Assembly: GCA_949825065.1 (NCBI GenBank)
Contig: OX463848.1
Coordinates: 34,501,491-34,565,490 of the forward strand
Reading direction: 5' to 3'
Length of the DNA stretch: 64,000 bases
Origin: Odontocerum albicorne
Lineage: Eukaryota; Arthropoda; Insecta; Trichoptera; Odontoceridae
A program made the translations under genes and the position numbers. This document shows, piece after piece, positions 10,200 to 20,150 of the stretch; positions within the stretch are counted from its first letter, which is position 1, and each line of letters opens with the position of its first letter. The notes beneath the pieces are model-generated. The model saw nothing but the letters and a program-made list of their open reading frames with translations, made no database searches and was not told the origin of the DNA.

Positions 10200-10655
10200 T
10201 GCTTAATTATAATCGTGACATATATTTATCGAATCCCACATCCTTTGCCGATCCTTCTGTCCCCTTTCTCTCCCTTTCCGCCATCTTAGCTCCGCCACCT
10301 CAGTCTCCTAGTTCCCAGCCCCCACCTCCCCTACCTTGCGCGCCGCTGAATTGTTTCATTAGCGAAAACATTTTACATTGCTGCCAACCCCAACTTAAGT
10401 GTCGGGTAAAATATATTAACTTTTAACAACTTGAAATCAGATGTCCCCACCCCCTACAACCCCTCTCGCTTTCCCCTCCCAGCAACATCCCGACTTTCTT
10501 GTTTACAGAACTTTTCCAACCCTTATGGTAAAATAATATAAACCATTACCATTACAGGCGTACGCAGGTGGTACAGTGGATAAACTGTTATCTATATAAA
10601 CAGTATCAATATTTTAGAACTTATTATAAACCTTTAATTCTTGAATCATAGAAAA
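10200..10655. other. C/T-rich intronic stretch, no gene
   Basis: 10230-10340 and 10440-10500 are strongly C/T-rich on the plus strand. The 75-codon frame there (10199-10426) is proline/serine-rich from composition alone. I see no splice-consistent exon. Confidence 0.4.
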
Positions 10656-10659
10656 TATG

Positions 10660-10800
10660 TTTGTTTCACTTTGTGGTGTCAGGTTTATTATTTTTTAATA
10701 AAAGAAATAAAACACTTATTTTTTATTTATCACTATTTTTAAATAGTGGTGAGTAAATAATAAAAAAATAAGTGTATTTTCTTGAATCTTCGAAAAGACT
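10660..10800. repeat. Inverted repeat next to the large palindrome
   Basis: Arms AAAACACTTATTTTTTATTT and the complementary AAATAATAAAAAAATAAGTG surround a TATTTTTAAATA centre near 10735. The phrase TTTCACTTTGTGGTGTCA occurs at both 10664 and 10804, linking this inverted repeat to the next one. Confidence 0.75.
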
Positions 10801-10827
10801 ATAGTTTCACTTTGTGGTGTCATTTTT

Positions 10828-11081
10828 TTACATAAAAGGAAAAAATAAGTAAAATAAAAAACTTATTTTATATTTTTGTGTTCACCACAGGTTTAATTTA
10901 GGTTCACAGCTGGTTTTGAAGACCACCGTCTTCTTCGTCAGGTGAATATAAACTAGTTTATATTCACCTGACGAAGAAGACGGTGGTCTTCGAAACTAGT
11001 TATGAACCTAAATTAAACCTGTGGTGAACACAAAAATATAAAATAAGTTTTTTATTTTACTTATTTTTTCCTTTTATGTAA
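10828..11081. mobile_element. 254-base near-perfect palindrome (element E4)
   Basis: Symmetry is centred between 10954 and 10955 (AACTAGTT). Base 10831 pairs with 11078 and pairing runs nearly unbroken over about 127 bases per arm. Each arm contains GTTTCGA or GTTTTGA, then the hairpin GAAGACCACCGTCTTC, then TTCGTCAGG. It has no coding capacity. A fully symmetrical MITE, or the inverted-end product of one, is the likeliest explanation. Confidence 0.8.
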
Positions 11082-11109
11082 TAAGTATCTTATTTATTGT
11101 ATTAAAAAA

Positions 11110-11695
11110 TGATTGTCAACCATTTTAGAACTTAATGCTGTGTAAGTATTGTACAACTTTATATAAAATGTATGAACCTAAAAGTCTATACGACACGATA
11201 GAATTAATATTGTTGATGGATTCAATTACATTTGTCGATTGTATGATAATTGTGGAATTTAATTTTGCGATCGACGTCGATTGTGGGCGTAATAAATAAA
11301 TAAACGTTAGCGAGTATGAAATGATGAAATAAATAAATAAATGTTCCAAATAATACATATTATTTGGAATATGGCATGTTATTTGGAATATGGCATGTTA
11401 TTTGGAATATGGCATGTTATTTTTGGATAATAATTAGCAGCTTTAAGACCATATATAGTATACCATAGAGCATGTATAAACTACGTCGGCAAAATAAACT
11501 GTATATTACAGCTGCAAGATATTATCCAAAAAAAACGTATGCAATTATCACAAATAATATGTAAAATTTTGTCGAATACGCGTTTATGTTTACTAACTAA
11601 TTCCTCCCAAGTCGATACCAATCTTAAGATAATATCGTGCATTTTTTCCAATCAATTAATTATTAATACTATTATTTATATCCGAATTAAAATGC
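11110..11695. other. AT-rich DNA with a 19-base tandem repeat
   Basis: ATTTGGAATATGGCATGTT is repeated about three times at 11364-11425. The frames at 11125-11358 (minus) and 11539-11805 (plus) lack recognisable domains. Nothing else is recognised. Confidence 0.45.
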
Positions 11696-11880
11696 GAACA
11701 TATTTTACAGCATGGCTTGGACACAAAATTGTCATCGGTCCCATTAATCGCATCTTCGAGTTTCAAGACATTGTAAAAGGCACAGAACTTGCACTTTGTC
11801 ATTGAACTTGCTGGAAATAACATACAATCACATATGAAGACGCAACAATGCTTGCATATGTTAAGTCTAACGCGCGAGTA
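11696..11880 (-). mobile_element. SINE-B body fragment
   Basis: Minus-strand body phrases GCGAGTATTG-like and GGGACCGATGACAATTTTG match the SINE-B family in order. The tRNA-like head is not present. Confidence 0.5.
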
Positions 11881-12049
11881 TTGTCACCCAATGAACTTTT
11901 TTTTTATCAAACTAAGAATATAATTTTTTTTCCAAAAAACAACCAATGAAGATGAAGTTATCAAAAATATAAATTCCACAGAATCTTGCGAACTGAAGTA
12001 ATTTTTTCAAAATGGTTGTTTTGAACATTTATATTTTATATAGACAATT

Positions 12050-12265
12050 AAAGTACCAACTTTGAAGTATGTCAGTGAAACGTGGACATGGAAAATACTG
12101 AAAGAAGCCAAATAAATCCTTTAGAATATATACAGAAGAATCCATGGGGTTAAAATGTATGACAGAATATGGAATGTAATAATTAGGGAACAATGTAATC
12201 TTAAGGCTCTCTTCTCTCTGCTTGCCTTGACAGGGAAATGGCGTGATGATACTTGTATGTGTGTA
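12050..12265 (+). pseudogene. LINE-A remnant (YGSETW region)
   Basis: The plus strand retains decayed codons for V-PTLKY-SETWTWK followed by RIHGVKMYDRIWN, the segment just after the reverse transcriptase thumb in this LINE group. The usual TGGCGTGATGATACTTG tail follows. Stops and frameshifts break it. Confidence 0.65.
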
Positions 12266-12559
12266 TATGGACAGTTTTAATTCATAAATTATGATACTTC
12301 ATCATTATAGTTACACCACGAATTAAGTTTGATTAACTAAACAATATATACTCGTACATATATAGTATACGTCCTTATGGAAAATTACTTTTGGGTTTTA
12401 TAGCGTAGGTGTAATTCTTTTAAGGCTCGATTGATTTCGACGTGTCAATCATGGGGCTATTGCTTCCACCAGATTAATTTACTCTATAAATAATTTACAG
12501 CAGTGCTTGGTGTTGCCATGTCATTTTGAGGGGTTGGTAGATATTTGTTGTATCTATAA

Positions 12560-12850
12560 TAATAATAATAAAAGGGAATTTATGTAACGCCATTTAGAGT
12601 TCAGACTCTCTTGAAGGGCGCTTGAACTCGAGATGCAATCCCATTATTACTGACAGATTAAAAATATTACGAAAAAAATACGTTGAAAGTAGTGGCTGCG
12701 GTCATTAGATTAAGTACTTCCCCGTCTCCATATGTTACATATTTGGTACGAAAACTGCAGAATACTTACCAAAGAAAGACGAACTACTAAGAAACCTTTG
12801 TAGATTTTCCGATGTACGGTAGTAACATACCGGCTTTAGATGTAGTAGAA
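12560..12850 (+). mobile_element. MITE M1 copy
   Basis: AATAATAATAAAAGGGAATT leads into the family phrase for GCGCCATTTAGAG. GACAGATTAAAAATATTACG and GTGGCTGCGGTCATTAG follow, as in 1553-1895. No ORF. Confidence 0.6.
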
Positions 12851-13482
12851 TGTATTTTATTTATTTATTTATTTATTTATTATTACACATGACAAGAAAT
12901 ATACACAATTTGAGAAAAAACAACAGGTAATTTGATTTGGACATACAATTTTAATGGATCTGAGTTTGTTGCCTTTCATTTGTCGTATCCCCAGTAAACT
13001 AGGCTTTTGCCTGTATCTCACTGAGGATATTTAACATTAAAAAATAAATCGATACTTCTTTCCGATTTTTGATTACACAAAAAAAAACCCCCGTTGCACG
13101 CTCTCATCAACCTGACAAACAGTATGTATGTAGTATTTGTATATTATCATAAATTTTGGTAAGACCTCCCAAAAAGGGTTTTCTTTAAGTGCTTCCTAAA
13201 GTTGCATGCGTCGTCGTTGCCGGGCCTCGCAGTCGAGGACCCCCTCGCCACTCCAACGTCAATCTTGAACCATTCTTCTACGTCGATCGTGTGATCTCCT
13301 ATGAGAAAATAGCCCGATCCTAGATGCGTACTCTCTCCCGCAAATGTCACAGACATGTGGACCCTGCTGAGCCGCCTGACCATGCTGACACTTAGATCCA
13401 TATTATTCCACGTCACAAGACCAAAAACGGCAAAAGCCCTGTAATAATAATCTGCTCTGTCGAATTTATTCGGAACAATCAA
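12851..13482 (-). pseudogene. LINE-B (CR1/Jockey-like) 3' end: C-terminus and A-rich tail
   Basis: On the minus strand the frame ending at 13147 reads DRADYYYRAFAVFGLVTWNN and later NFRKHLKKTLFG. It resembles the '-RSFSV-GP-IWN-LP ... F--RLK--LF' C-terminus of CR1/Jockey-type LINEs. Downstream comes a non-coding 3' segment ending in (AAAT)n. The same 3' segment appears in plus orientation at 61720-61985, and a possible upstream piece of the same protein at 63020-63298. Only the C-terminal ~110 residues are open, so it is a truncated copy. Confidence 0.65.
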
Positions 13483-13576
13483 TATATCCGATTAAAATTA
13501 AATTGACCTCAAAGTTCTCTCCTAAGAAACATCTCTCAGTCACAGATTCGAAAGATACAATGGAGGATCCATCTCT

Positions 13577-14085
13577 TAATATCTTCCGAGATGTATGCAA
13601 TAATCCATGTTCCGGGATGTATGCCATCTTCTTCCGTGATGTATGCAATAATGTGTGTTCCGGGATGTATGCCATCTTCTTCCGTGATGTATGCAATAAT
13701 GTGTGTTCCGGGATGTATGCCATCTTCTTCCGTGATGTATGCAATAATGTGTGTTCCGGGATGTATGCCATCTTCTTCCGTGATGTATGCAATAATGTGT
13801 GTTCCGGGATGTATGCCATCTTCTTCCGAGATGTATGCAATAATGTATGTTCCGGGATGTATGCCATCTTCTTCCGTGATGTATGCAATAATGTGTGTTC
13901 CGGGAAGTATGCCATCTTCTTCCGTGATGTATGCAATAATGTGTGTTCCGGGACGTATGCCATCTTTTTCCGTGATGTATGCAATAATGTGTGTTCCGGG
14001 ATGTATGCCATCTTCTTCCGTGATGTATGCAATAATGTGTGTTCCGGGATGTATGCCATCTTCTTCCGAGATGTATGCAATAAAT
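13577..14085. repeat. 48-base minisatellite, about ten units
   Basis: Units with CTTCCGTGATGTATGC and GTTCCGGGATGTATGCC repeat every 48 bases. Because 48 is divisible by three, several frames on both strands stay open through the whole array (16-residue periodic peptides such as CSGMYAIFFRDVCNNV). I read these ORFs as artefacts of the period, not as a gene. Units differ by one or two bases. Confidence 0.9.
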
Positions 14086-14149
14086 AATATGACGAATACA
14101 TGACAAAAAATATTAAGATTTGAACGCTTCAGGAAAGTATGTATGCAGA

Positions 14150-14360
14150 GAGTATGTGGCCTAGTTGGTAAGACGCTTGTCTCACAACCCGGAGATTGTG
14201 GGTACGGTTCATGTTGGAAACATTTAAAAAAGGGATTCCAGTCTGGTTTTCCCTTAAAGCCTCTTTAAAATATTTCTGGTTGGCTGGATGATATTGCCAC
14301 ATGGCAATAAGCCCGCCAGAATGTACTGTACACAACGAAAGTGTAATATAGTATACTATA
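14150..14360 (+). mobile_element. SINE-A copy (well preserved)
   Basis: This is one of the clearest copies. The tRNA-like head is GTGGCCTAGTTGGTAAGACG (A box). A B-box-like GGGTACGGTTCATG follows, then the linker GGATTCCAGTCTGG. The tail hairpin is ATTGCCACATGGCAATAAG, followed by ACAACGAAAGTGTAATA at the end. The head implies Pol III transcription. The hairpin tail resembles RTE-type LINE tails and may be how the element was copied. Confidence 0.85.
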
Positions 14361-14509
14361 TAAAAACACATGTCGCGGTGATAAGGTACAAACTTATATT
14401 GTAATTTAATTAAAAAGGACACGTAATTTAAATTATTTACCATTAAACCCAGACAGAGGCCAGGTGTCTAAATGTCACCAATAAAAAGGCAAGAGTTTAA
14501 TACATATAC

Positions 14510-14722
14510 ATGTCCTGGTTCCGGCTGCACCCCTGGAGGGCGTGTCTCCATGGCGTTGGGAGGGAGGAGGGGATGGGGGATGGGTAGGGGTGACGTCACG
14601 CCCTGGCGGCCGCCATTAAGCCGCGCTGAAACTAATTTAAATTAAATCCTAGTGAATTACCCGCCCCCGCGCGGCGCCCTCAATCAAGGCGTCGCGGCGC
14701 CCAGGGATGCAGCGGGAGGGTT
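14510..14722. promoter_or_regulatory. GC-rich island with CRE site
   Basis: A sharply bounded ~210-base GC- and CpG-rich block sits in AT-rich intron. It contains a perfect TGACGTCA (14591-14598), GGCGGCCGCC and GGCGCC palindromes, and a central AT-rich AATTTAAATTAAAT spacer. No open frame or repeat family explains it. An enhancer or alternative promoter is plausible; a foreign or low-copy repeat is the alternative. Confidence 0.4.
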
Positions 14723-14919
14723 TTTTATATTCTATTTTAAGTGCATTTGATTTTTCGTCTACTTTAAATGCAAATTTGTATTTGGTTTACTCTTTCAAAC
14801 AGGTATTTTCCATACATTTGAGATGTTTAATGCGGCATTTATCATTAAGGGAGTGATAAATGCTATAGAAGTATAATATCTGATTTTATTGTGTTTGATA
14901 TTGTAAAAAATGCTCGAAT

Positions 14920-15245
14920 AAAGACTAACTTTTTGTTAGAGATAGATTTTATAAGTAAAATTCAAAAAGGACTTGAGATGGTTTGGCGACATTGAGAGAA
15001 TGAGCTGCGAAAGGCTTATATGATATACGTCTGAAATGAATGGAAAGCAAGGAAAATGTAGACCAAGGAAAGAGGGAAAGGGGATAGTGTGAGAAATTTT
15101 AGCTGAAGGAAAGGTAAGAAATACAATTTAAGAAACAGGAGACCACGTATGAATATGGATGAGACTACAGTCATGTGCATGTATATAAAGACGTAAAGAT
15201 ATGTTATTTCTGCTACCTTTAAAGGAGCATCGCTTGATGGTACGT
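14920..15245 (+). pseudogene. LINE-A remnant
   Basis: A decayed copy of the C-terminal region: GAGATGGTTTGGCGACATTG encodes the RWFG-I segment, then AGACCAAGGAAAGAGGG encodes RPR-K. It ends in the family tail GATGGTACGTATGTGTG. Stops and frameshifts abound. Confidence 0.65.
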
Positions 15246-15399
15246 ATGTGTGCGATATTACAATTTAAACCAACTAACATTTGTCTCGTTTAAAATGAAA
15301 TTTAGTATTCATGGTCCATTTTAACATGTACGAAGAGAGAAAAAAACAGCTGTAAATATGTTTTTTTATGTATATTTTATATGTACGTATATACAGTAT

Positions 15400-15600
15400 T
15401 TTTACCCAAAAACGATTGGAAACATATCCGTGGTGTTGGAGGCAAAAACGATCGGAAACATATCCGTGGTGTTCGAGGCAAAAACAATCAAATCGCATTT
15501 TACTTGCAGTTTGCGAAAGTGTGCTAAGTCTAGGTTTAACATATTTCCGGTTGGTAAAGCGAAATTAAGTCATACCAATACGCCCGCCCGATGGTAAGTG
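15400..15600. repeat. 36-base tandem repeat and SINE-A tail scrap
   Basis: AAAAACGATTGGAAACATAT begins a 36-base unit present about 2.3 times (15408-15490). Codon-multiple length keeps a frame open (KTIGNISVVLEA twice). At 15540-15600 a scrap of SINE-A tail (TATTTCCGGTTGG then ACGCCCGCCCGATGG) follows. Confidence 0.65.
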
Positions 15601-15649
15601 ATAAATATGGAAAAATTTCGTCTCCAGGGGCTGACAGAAGGGCAAGGGT

Positions 15650-15835
15650 TCGTGAATTGAAAAGGTAGACCGATAAAAAAATATTTAACCAAATAGAACT
15701 GATTATCGAATGAACAGAGGTATGAATAATATGCGAGACGTATGAATGTGGAAAAAGCGAAAGTTGTGTGCATGGACTGAAAAGTTTGGTGATGTATTCT
15801 CTCAGCCTACCTCGCAAGGGGGATGATATGTATAT
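15650..15835 (+). pseudogene. LINE-A tail remnant
   Basis: Decayed codons for the last ~60 residues and the GGGGGATGATATGTATA tail. A phrase CTCTCAGCCTACCTCGCAAG matches the family's SAYP-K region. Confidence 0.55.
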
Positions 15836-16284
15836 ATGTACCGCGTAGCTCATTCAACGAAGTCATCCAAGCTTAACAATGAAGAGATGGGTTAATTCTT
15901 GAAGAGTCCATGATTCGTTATCTTGCACTGATCCATAGATCCCTCCACAGAATATTATAACATAACTAAATATATCAGGATATCTCGAAAGCCTAGTATA
16001 TAAGTGTCGATCACTTAAGGGTGATCAAGGATCTAATGAATATATTGTACAAGGGTTGAAAAAAAATAACTCGAATTTTTGTTTTTCGCAGGCTGTGCTT
16101 TTTTTATTGAACCCATTTTTTCCCTCACATTGGCGATACTGTCTGTCATGTACATTTCAATTTTCAGCCATATTGGATGGGCAGTTTGTGTTTGACAGGT
16201 TAGAGTTATTTACAACGCATTTTGGCACGTTTGCAATTTTTATATTTAAAAAAATATCTAATTCTAATTGAATTATTTTTTAAG
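15836..16284 (+). other. Intron end with branch and acceptor signals
   Basis: No repeat recognised. The last bases carry CTAATTCTAATTG, a good branch-point context, and ATTATTTTTTAAG at the acceptor. The ORF at 16056-16271 is in this intron and has no domain. Confidence 0.45.
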
Positions 16285-16468
16285 GTTTATACCGTTTACG
16301 TGAAGCAATCCGAAGAAAACGATCAAAATTGTGGGCAAATAACTCTTGGATATTGCACTGGTGAATTTTTGGCCAAAACCAACACCGTCGTGCTGCCGCA
16401 GCCACCGTATTCACCCCCACCCCCTGCGACTTTTAAGAGCACGTTTTGCGACTATAAAGGAGATAAAG
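16285..16468 (+). CDS. Candidate internal coding exon of a host gene
   Basis: This is the most gene-like stretch in the window. It is visibly richer in G+C than its flanks. Only one of its three plus frames is open, and it is bounded by an acceptor (TTTTTTAAG|G) and a donor (AAAG|GTAAAA). The 61 encoded residues begin VYTVYVKQSEENDQNCGQ. They contain three cysteines and a proline-rich run, VVLPQPPYSPPPPATF, and end in an acidic/basic stretch CDYKGDK. The exon is 184 bases long, so it enters in phase 0 and leaves with one extra base. I do not recognise the protein. The proline-rich run suggests a linker or cytoplasmic tail with SH3-type PxxP sites. No transmembrane segment is visible. It could be a decayed exon, but the open frame and both splice sites argue otherwise. 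Confidence 0.65.
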
Positions 16469-17207
16469 GTAAAATCACTGAGTAATATATGATATAGGCT
16501 ATCCCAAAAAGTGCATTCCGCAAATGTTTTGAGAATTGAAAAAAAACGCTAGCAAAAGTGTATTTCCTATGAGGACTACGAGTACATTGAAGTCAACAAT
16601 ATTGATATTAATGCCTAAATAAATCCTTTTTGATTAAAATGAAAAATTTCGTTATTTTTTTATCAAACCTCGACTATGTTATATGTACATCAAAATCTTG
16701 GTGTAACGTGAGACTAGCAAACTTTATCTGAGTGTATCGGCCAAAGTAATAGTATATGTATTCGCTGCTTGAAGACATAATCAGCCAAAAACCAAAATAT
16801 TTACCACTGACACTTAGACCCAGATCCCAAAAAATCTATGTTTTTTAATGTACTGACTTTACTTTGTGTAACTCTGTAATAATACTTTATTAAATGATAT
16901 GAAAAACAGATTTAAATTAAAAAGTTATATACCTACTTTATGTTATTATTCAGATACGGTATACAGAATCTTGCATAAAAAATCGTATCGTTGCTGGGCC
17001 TCCCCCTCGCCATTACAACGCCAATTCAAATGGAAAGCAAAACTGTGTCGTGAAGTTTGTTTTTTTAAGTGAGTGAGCCGTTGCCCACCAGCAAACTCAT
17101 CGGCCACACAGCTGTACTGGATCCGATCGTCTCACACCGAAATAAGACGATCGGAGCATACTGGCATGTTTTTTCCCCTCTTTTTGTAAGAATAGATGTG
17201 ACCTAGG
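16469..17207. other. Intron; one LINE-B-like scrap
   Basis: Mostly unrecognised AT-rich DNA after the donor. At 16985-17040 the phrase TTGCTGGGCCTCCCCCTCG resembles part of the LINE-B segment at 13215-13250. No other feature is seen. Confidence 0.4.
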
Positions 17208-17342
17208 GGACGCCCACGCCGAGAGTACCTGGAGGACCTGTTGGTGAACGTGCGCTGCTCAACATATACAGACTTAAAAAGAGCCGCACAGGACAGGGGG
17301 GAATGGAGGAGAAGAGTTCAAATTGCTGCAAACCAGTCTTAG
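17208..17342 (+). pseudogene. LINE-C C-terminal remnant
   Basis: A clean 44-codon frame reads GRPRREYLEDLLVNVRC, STYTDLKRAAQDRGEWR, RRVQIAANQS and a stop. This is the typical end of an insect non-LTR reverse transcriptase ('GRPR--Y---L---...R--WR'). The upstream polymerase domain is missing, so it is a 5'-truncated insertion. It is distinct from LINE-A. Confidence 0.8.
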
Positions 17343-17394
17343 GACTACAACCACGGAAGGAAAGATGTGACCGAAATTATAGGTATCTTTGTAC

Positions 17395-17475
17395 TCCCAG
17401 TGGAAAAAATGGGCTCGAACCGATAACTTTTCACATGGAAGTCCAGTGCGTTACCGCGTGGTCATATACCCTTAA
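17395..17475 (-). mobile_element. SINE-C tRNA-like head
   Basis: The minus strand shows an A-box-like TGACCACGCGGTAACGCA and, about 35 bases on, a B-box GGTTCGAGCCC. A related sequence lies in plus orientation at 49462-49540. The arms do not pair well enough for a working tRNA, so I call a SINE head or tRNA pseudogene. Confidence 0.5.
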
Positions 17476-18290
17476 TAAAAATAATAAATAGAATTAAGCA
17501 TAAGAATAAAAACTCAAAACTTAAGTCGAGTTATTAACATCGAATTAGTGAAATTTACTAAGTTCATTAATTAAATAATTAATAACAATATGTTTTTACC
17601 GACGATATGTTTTGTATATGTATAAAAATATTCCTAAAATCACTAATCTACTCTCCCCTCCATTGTGTGTATTATAATACACATTCGTTCGTTCGTTCAA
17701 AATCCATATAACAAAAATAAAGACGTATTTTAAAATGTTATTTATTAAATAATTTAACACGTGTACAACAACAATAATCATTTGTTTCACCCGCACAAGA
17801 ACAGATAAAATCACATATTATTTACCTAAATGTTATTTCATTAGAATACCTCCCCCCACCCCTCACACCAGGATCTCTACCCTTCGCGTCCCGGAGCATT
17901 AATTTTAACCCATTTTGAAGTTGCCAAGTAATTCCTCGACTCCACCACCCGCCAAACTCTCACTCCACACCCAGGGATCTCCCTTACCTCTCTCACTCCC
18001 ACTTTCAGATCATGCCGTTCAGCGTATTCAGGGTTATACTGAAAAAATAAACAGATTATTTTACCATTATCTGAAGAAAGAGTCTTTTATTTTTTATTTA
18101 GTTTAAATTTGAGTGACATTTAAACACTGCGAGGCTCTTCTGCAACAGAAGTCTTGTAGCGTTTAAATACTACTGAAAATTGTATTTCTAAAAAAGGATT
18201 ATAAGTTTTTGTCATAATTAAAAATACAAGTTTTAAAATGAATAATTTATTATATTGTTTCATAATTTTCCGCAATGATTCTTGCTTTTT
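17476..18290. other. Intronic DNA with a C/T-rich tract and an alternative acceptor
   Basis: 17840-18007 is C/T-rich and ends in CACTTTCAG, a good acceptor. Joined to the 16468 donor it would also keep frame for about 31 codons, with hydrophobic, low-complexity composition. I prefer the acceptor at 26648, but alternative splicing here cannot be excluded. The rest is unrecognised. Confidence 0.35.
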
Positions 18291-18345
18291 CAAACAAAAT
18301 ATAACAATTTTCAAACAAAATATAACAATTTTCAAACAAAAAATT
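18290..18345. repeat. 20-base tandem repeat
   Basis: AATATAACAATTTTCAAAC-type units occur about three times in a row. It is a simple AT-rich tandem. Confidence 0.8.
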
Positions 18346-18374
18346 TAAAACAAAAACCATGAAGAAATTTCTTT

Positions 18375-18710
18375 TTGTTATTCTTCTTCATAGCGTACTC
18401 AATGTTGAGGTTCGTAATCCTCTTCTATGTCTCGAAATCGGCGCACCATCTGTCTCCATCTTTCCCGGTCCTGGGGTTACAGCGTTTTAAGTGGATTCTG
18501 TTAACTCCCTTATTTGATCCGTCCATCCCATAAGACACCTTCCTCTGGCTTGCCTTTCCTAAACTGTCCTCGTTATCGCCAGCTTTTCCAAACTTTCATA
18601 TTTTTTTCCAACGACATGCCCAAAGTACGTTAAGATTTTTTTCTCGACATTGTCGAAAGTCTTTCGTTGCGGGCCATTGGATACGAAGCATCCGTCTCCA
18701 TCACCAAATT
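18375..18710 (-). pseudogene. LINE-D C-terminal remnant
   Basis: Minus-strand codons read RILTYFGHVVGKKYESLEKL, then ARGRCLMGWTDQIRELT, then DRERWRQMVRRF after a frameshift. This is a well-known insect LINE C-terminus ('-YFGH--R----SLEKL', 'GR--M-W-DQI--L', 'R--WR-MV'). At least one stop and one frameshift kill it. No reverse transcriptase core is present. Confidence 0.8.
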
Positions 18711-18954
18711 TTGAAGACATCTGTCATGTTTCGTTCCTTTCTTATCAGTAAAGATATTAACAAGATTCAAATACGAAAGAAAATCGAAACGCGATGTCCG
18801 AAATCCACCTTAATATTAAAACACTAGTAAATTGGTATTCACAAAGTCAAAAAGATAATATTTTAGTTATCTCTTCAATAAACACGTATTTACAATAGTT
18901 AAAGAGTGTACTTTTGATAGCCATAAAATTCAAATAGAGCTTTAGTCTCCCAGA

Positions 18955-19170
18955 AGAGTTTTATCTAAGCCAATCTATTACTCGTCGTCTTCATAGTCTC
19001 CCTCCACTTCCAGTCTCCTAAGATCCTGCTGCAAGTTATCTAAAAGCACCTGTCTCGGTCTGCCAAGTGGCCTTCTTCAGTGTTGTTGGGCTTGCATAAT
19101 GATCTTTGTAGAATGTGTCAACTGAGGTCTGCTTACATTGCCTATCCATGTCAAGCTTCGCTGGTAATGA
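18955..19170 (-). pseudogene. LINE C-terminal remnant, second minus-strand piece
   Basis: The minus strand encodes a WIGNVSRPQL-like piece, then after a stop RPLGRPRQVLLDNLQQD, LRRLEVEGDYEDDE and a stop. The GRPR-W-D--QQDL tail is typical of insect non-LTR elements. It is separated from the 18375-18710 piece by about 250 unrecognised bases and looks like a different copy. Confidence 0.7.
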
Positions 19171-19345
19171 CTTTTGCACGCGTCAACATTGTGTGTGAGT
19201 GTGGTATCCTTTTTGAGTGAAATAATGTTACCAGCACGTGTAATCAAACACTGCGAATTTCATGCCTACTCCAGTGGTTTTAAATCTGAAGGCTCGATTA
19301 CTGGGGCCGAAGACAATGTTCCTTCGGATATGTTGAAGGGTATAT
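19170..19345 (+). mobile_element. SINE-B body fragment
   Basis: Phrases GTGAGTGTGGTATCC, ATGTTACCAGCACGTG and CTGGGGCCGAAGACAATG match the SINE-B body in order. The head is missing. Confidence 0.5.
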
Positions 19346-19384
19346 GAAACAACAAGGATGAATGTTTTTAGCATGTTGGCGTGT

Positions 19385-19495
19385 GTGGCAACCCTGGACA
19401 GCAGTTAGATAATTAGGGGCGCATAACCGCGCGCGGGGAATTAATTGCGTGCCTGCACATGGAAGATCGCTGCCAACTCCAGCATTTTATCTGAA
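19385..19495. promoter_or_regulatory. Candidate conserved non-coding element
   Basis: A GC-richer block with GGGCGCATAACCGCGCGCG sits between homeodomain-type cores (ATAATTAGG and AATTAATTG). No open frame or repeat match is seen. Function is inferred only from composition contrast and motif content. Confidence 0.25.
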
Positions 19496-19617
19496 ACAAT
19501 TTTAAGTATGTATTTAGCTATATAATAAGCTTTTATTTACTCTCTATAAAATAAATCTATTTTTTTAGAATAAAATTAGACTAAATTTACAATTTATCAT
19601 CTTTTCATCGGGAAATT

Positions 19618-19800
19618 CCACCAATCCGATTACCGTGGTCCTATTGATTAAACGTCCTATAGGTATCAGTCCTGTTCATTTTGGTTCGTTACATTCCTAT
19701 TGTTACCCATCTTTCTGGTTAATTGGAAGAGATTGCCACAAGATAATAAATCTGCAAGATTGTTCTATACACAACGAAAGTGTAATTCAAAATAAGGTAA
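19618..19800 (+). mobile_element. SINE-A copy, diverged
   Basis: The decayed head CCGTGGTCCTATTGATTAAACG is followed by a tail with AGATTGCCACAAGATAATAA and ACAACGAAAGTGTAATTC. It shares GGTTCGTTAC and TTGTTACCCAT phrases with the copy at 22320-22505, so the two form a subfamily. Confidence 0.6.
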
Positions 19801-19829
19801 GGTATGTCAGGTTGAGGTATAGTGATTTT

Positions 19830-20150
19830 TATTTCTTTTTTTATTTATTTATTTATACTATTGTATTATTTTTTTTACTATTAAATATGCGAAGCACTGT
19901 CCTGCCCAACTAGGTGTATGCCTGTCCTAAGGCAGTTTTTGCAATACAAATAATAAAAAACGAAACAAAATAAAAAAGTAATGAAACATGTATAAAAATA
20001 AATAAATATAGGTAGGTGTATTGATAGCAACATAGTTTGTACATATATAAATACATTCTGAAATCGCACATACATATATCTCAAGATAAACTGCAGAAAA
20101 TACATCAATGAGAGAAGTCATCAAAATGTTCGGGCTCATCTAATAACATC
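19830..20150 (-). mobile_element. LINE 3' tail (probable)
   Basis: A (TTTA)n run followed by CAACTAGGTGTATGCCTG resembles, weakly, the LINE-B tail at 12851-13040 (AAACTAGGCTTTTGCCTG). I infer a diverged 3' tail of a related LINE. Confidence 0.35.

Noticed and set aside
13466..14106. ORFs of 170-211 codons on both strands
   Set aside because: All follow from the 48-base repeat period; no start context, no non-repetitive domain and no splice signals support a gene.
18008..18105. Alternative terminal exon after the CACTTTCAG acceptor
   Set aside because: The phase also fits, but the ~31 codons are low-complexity hydrophobic sequence. I kept it only as a possible alternative splice form.
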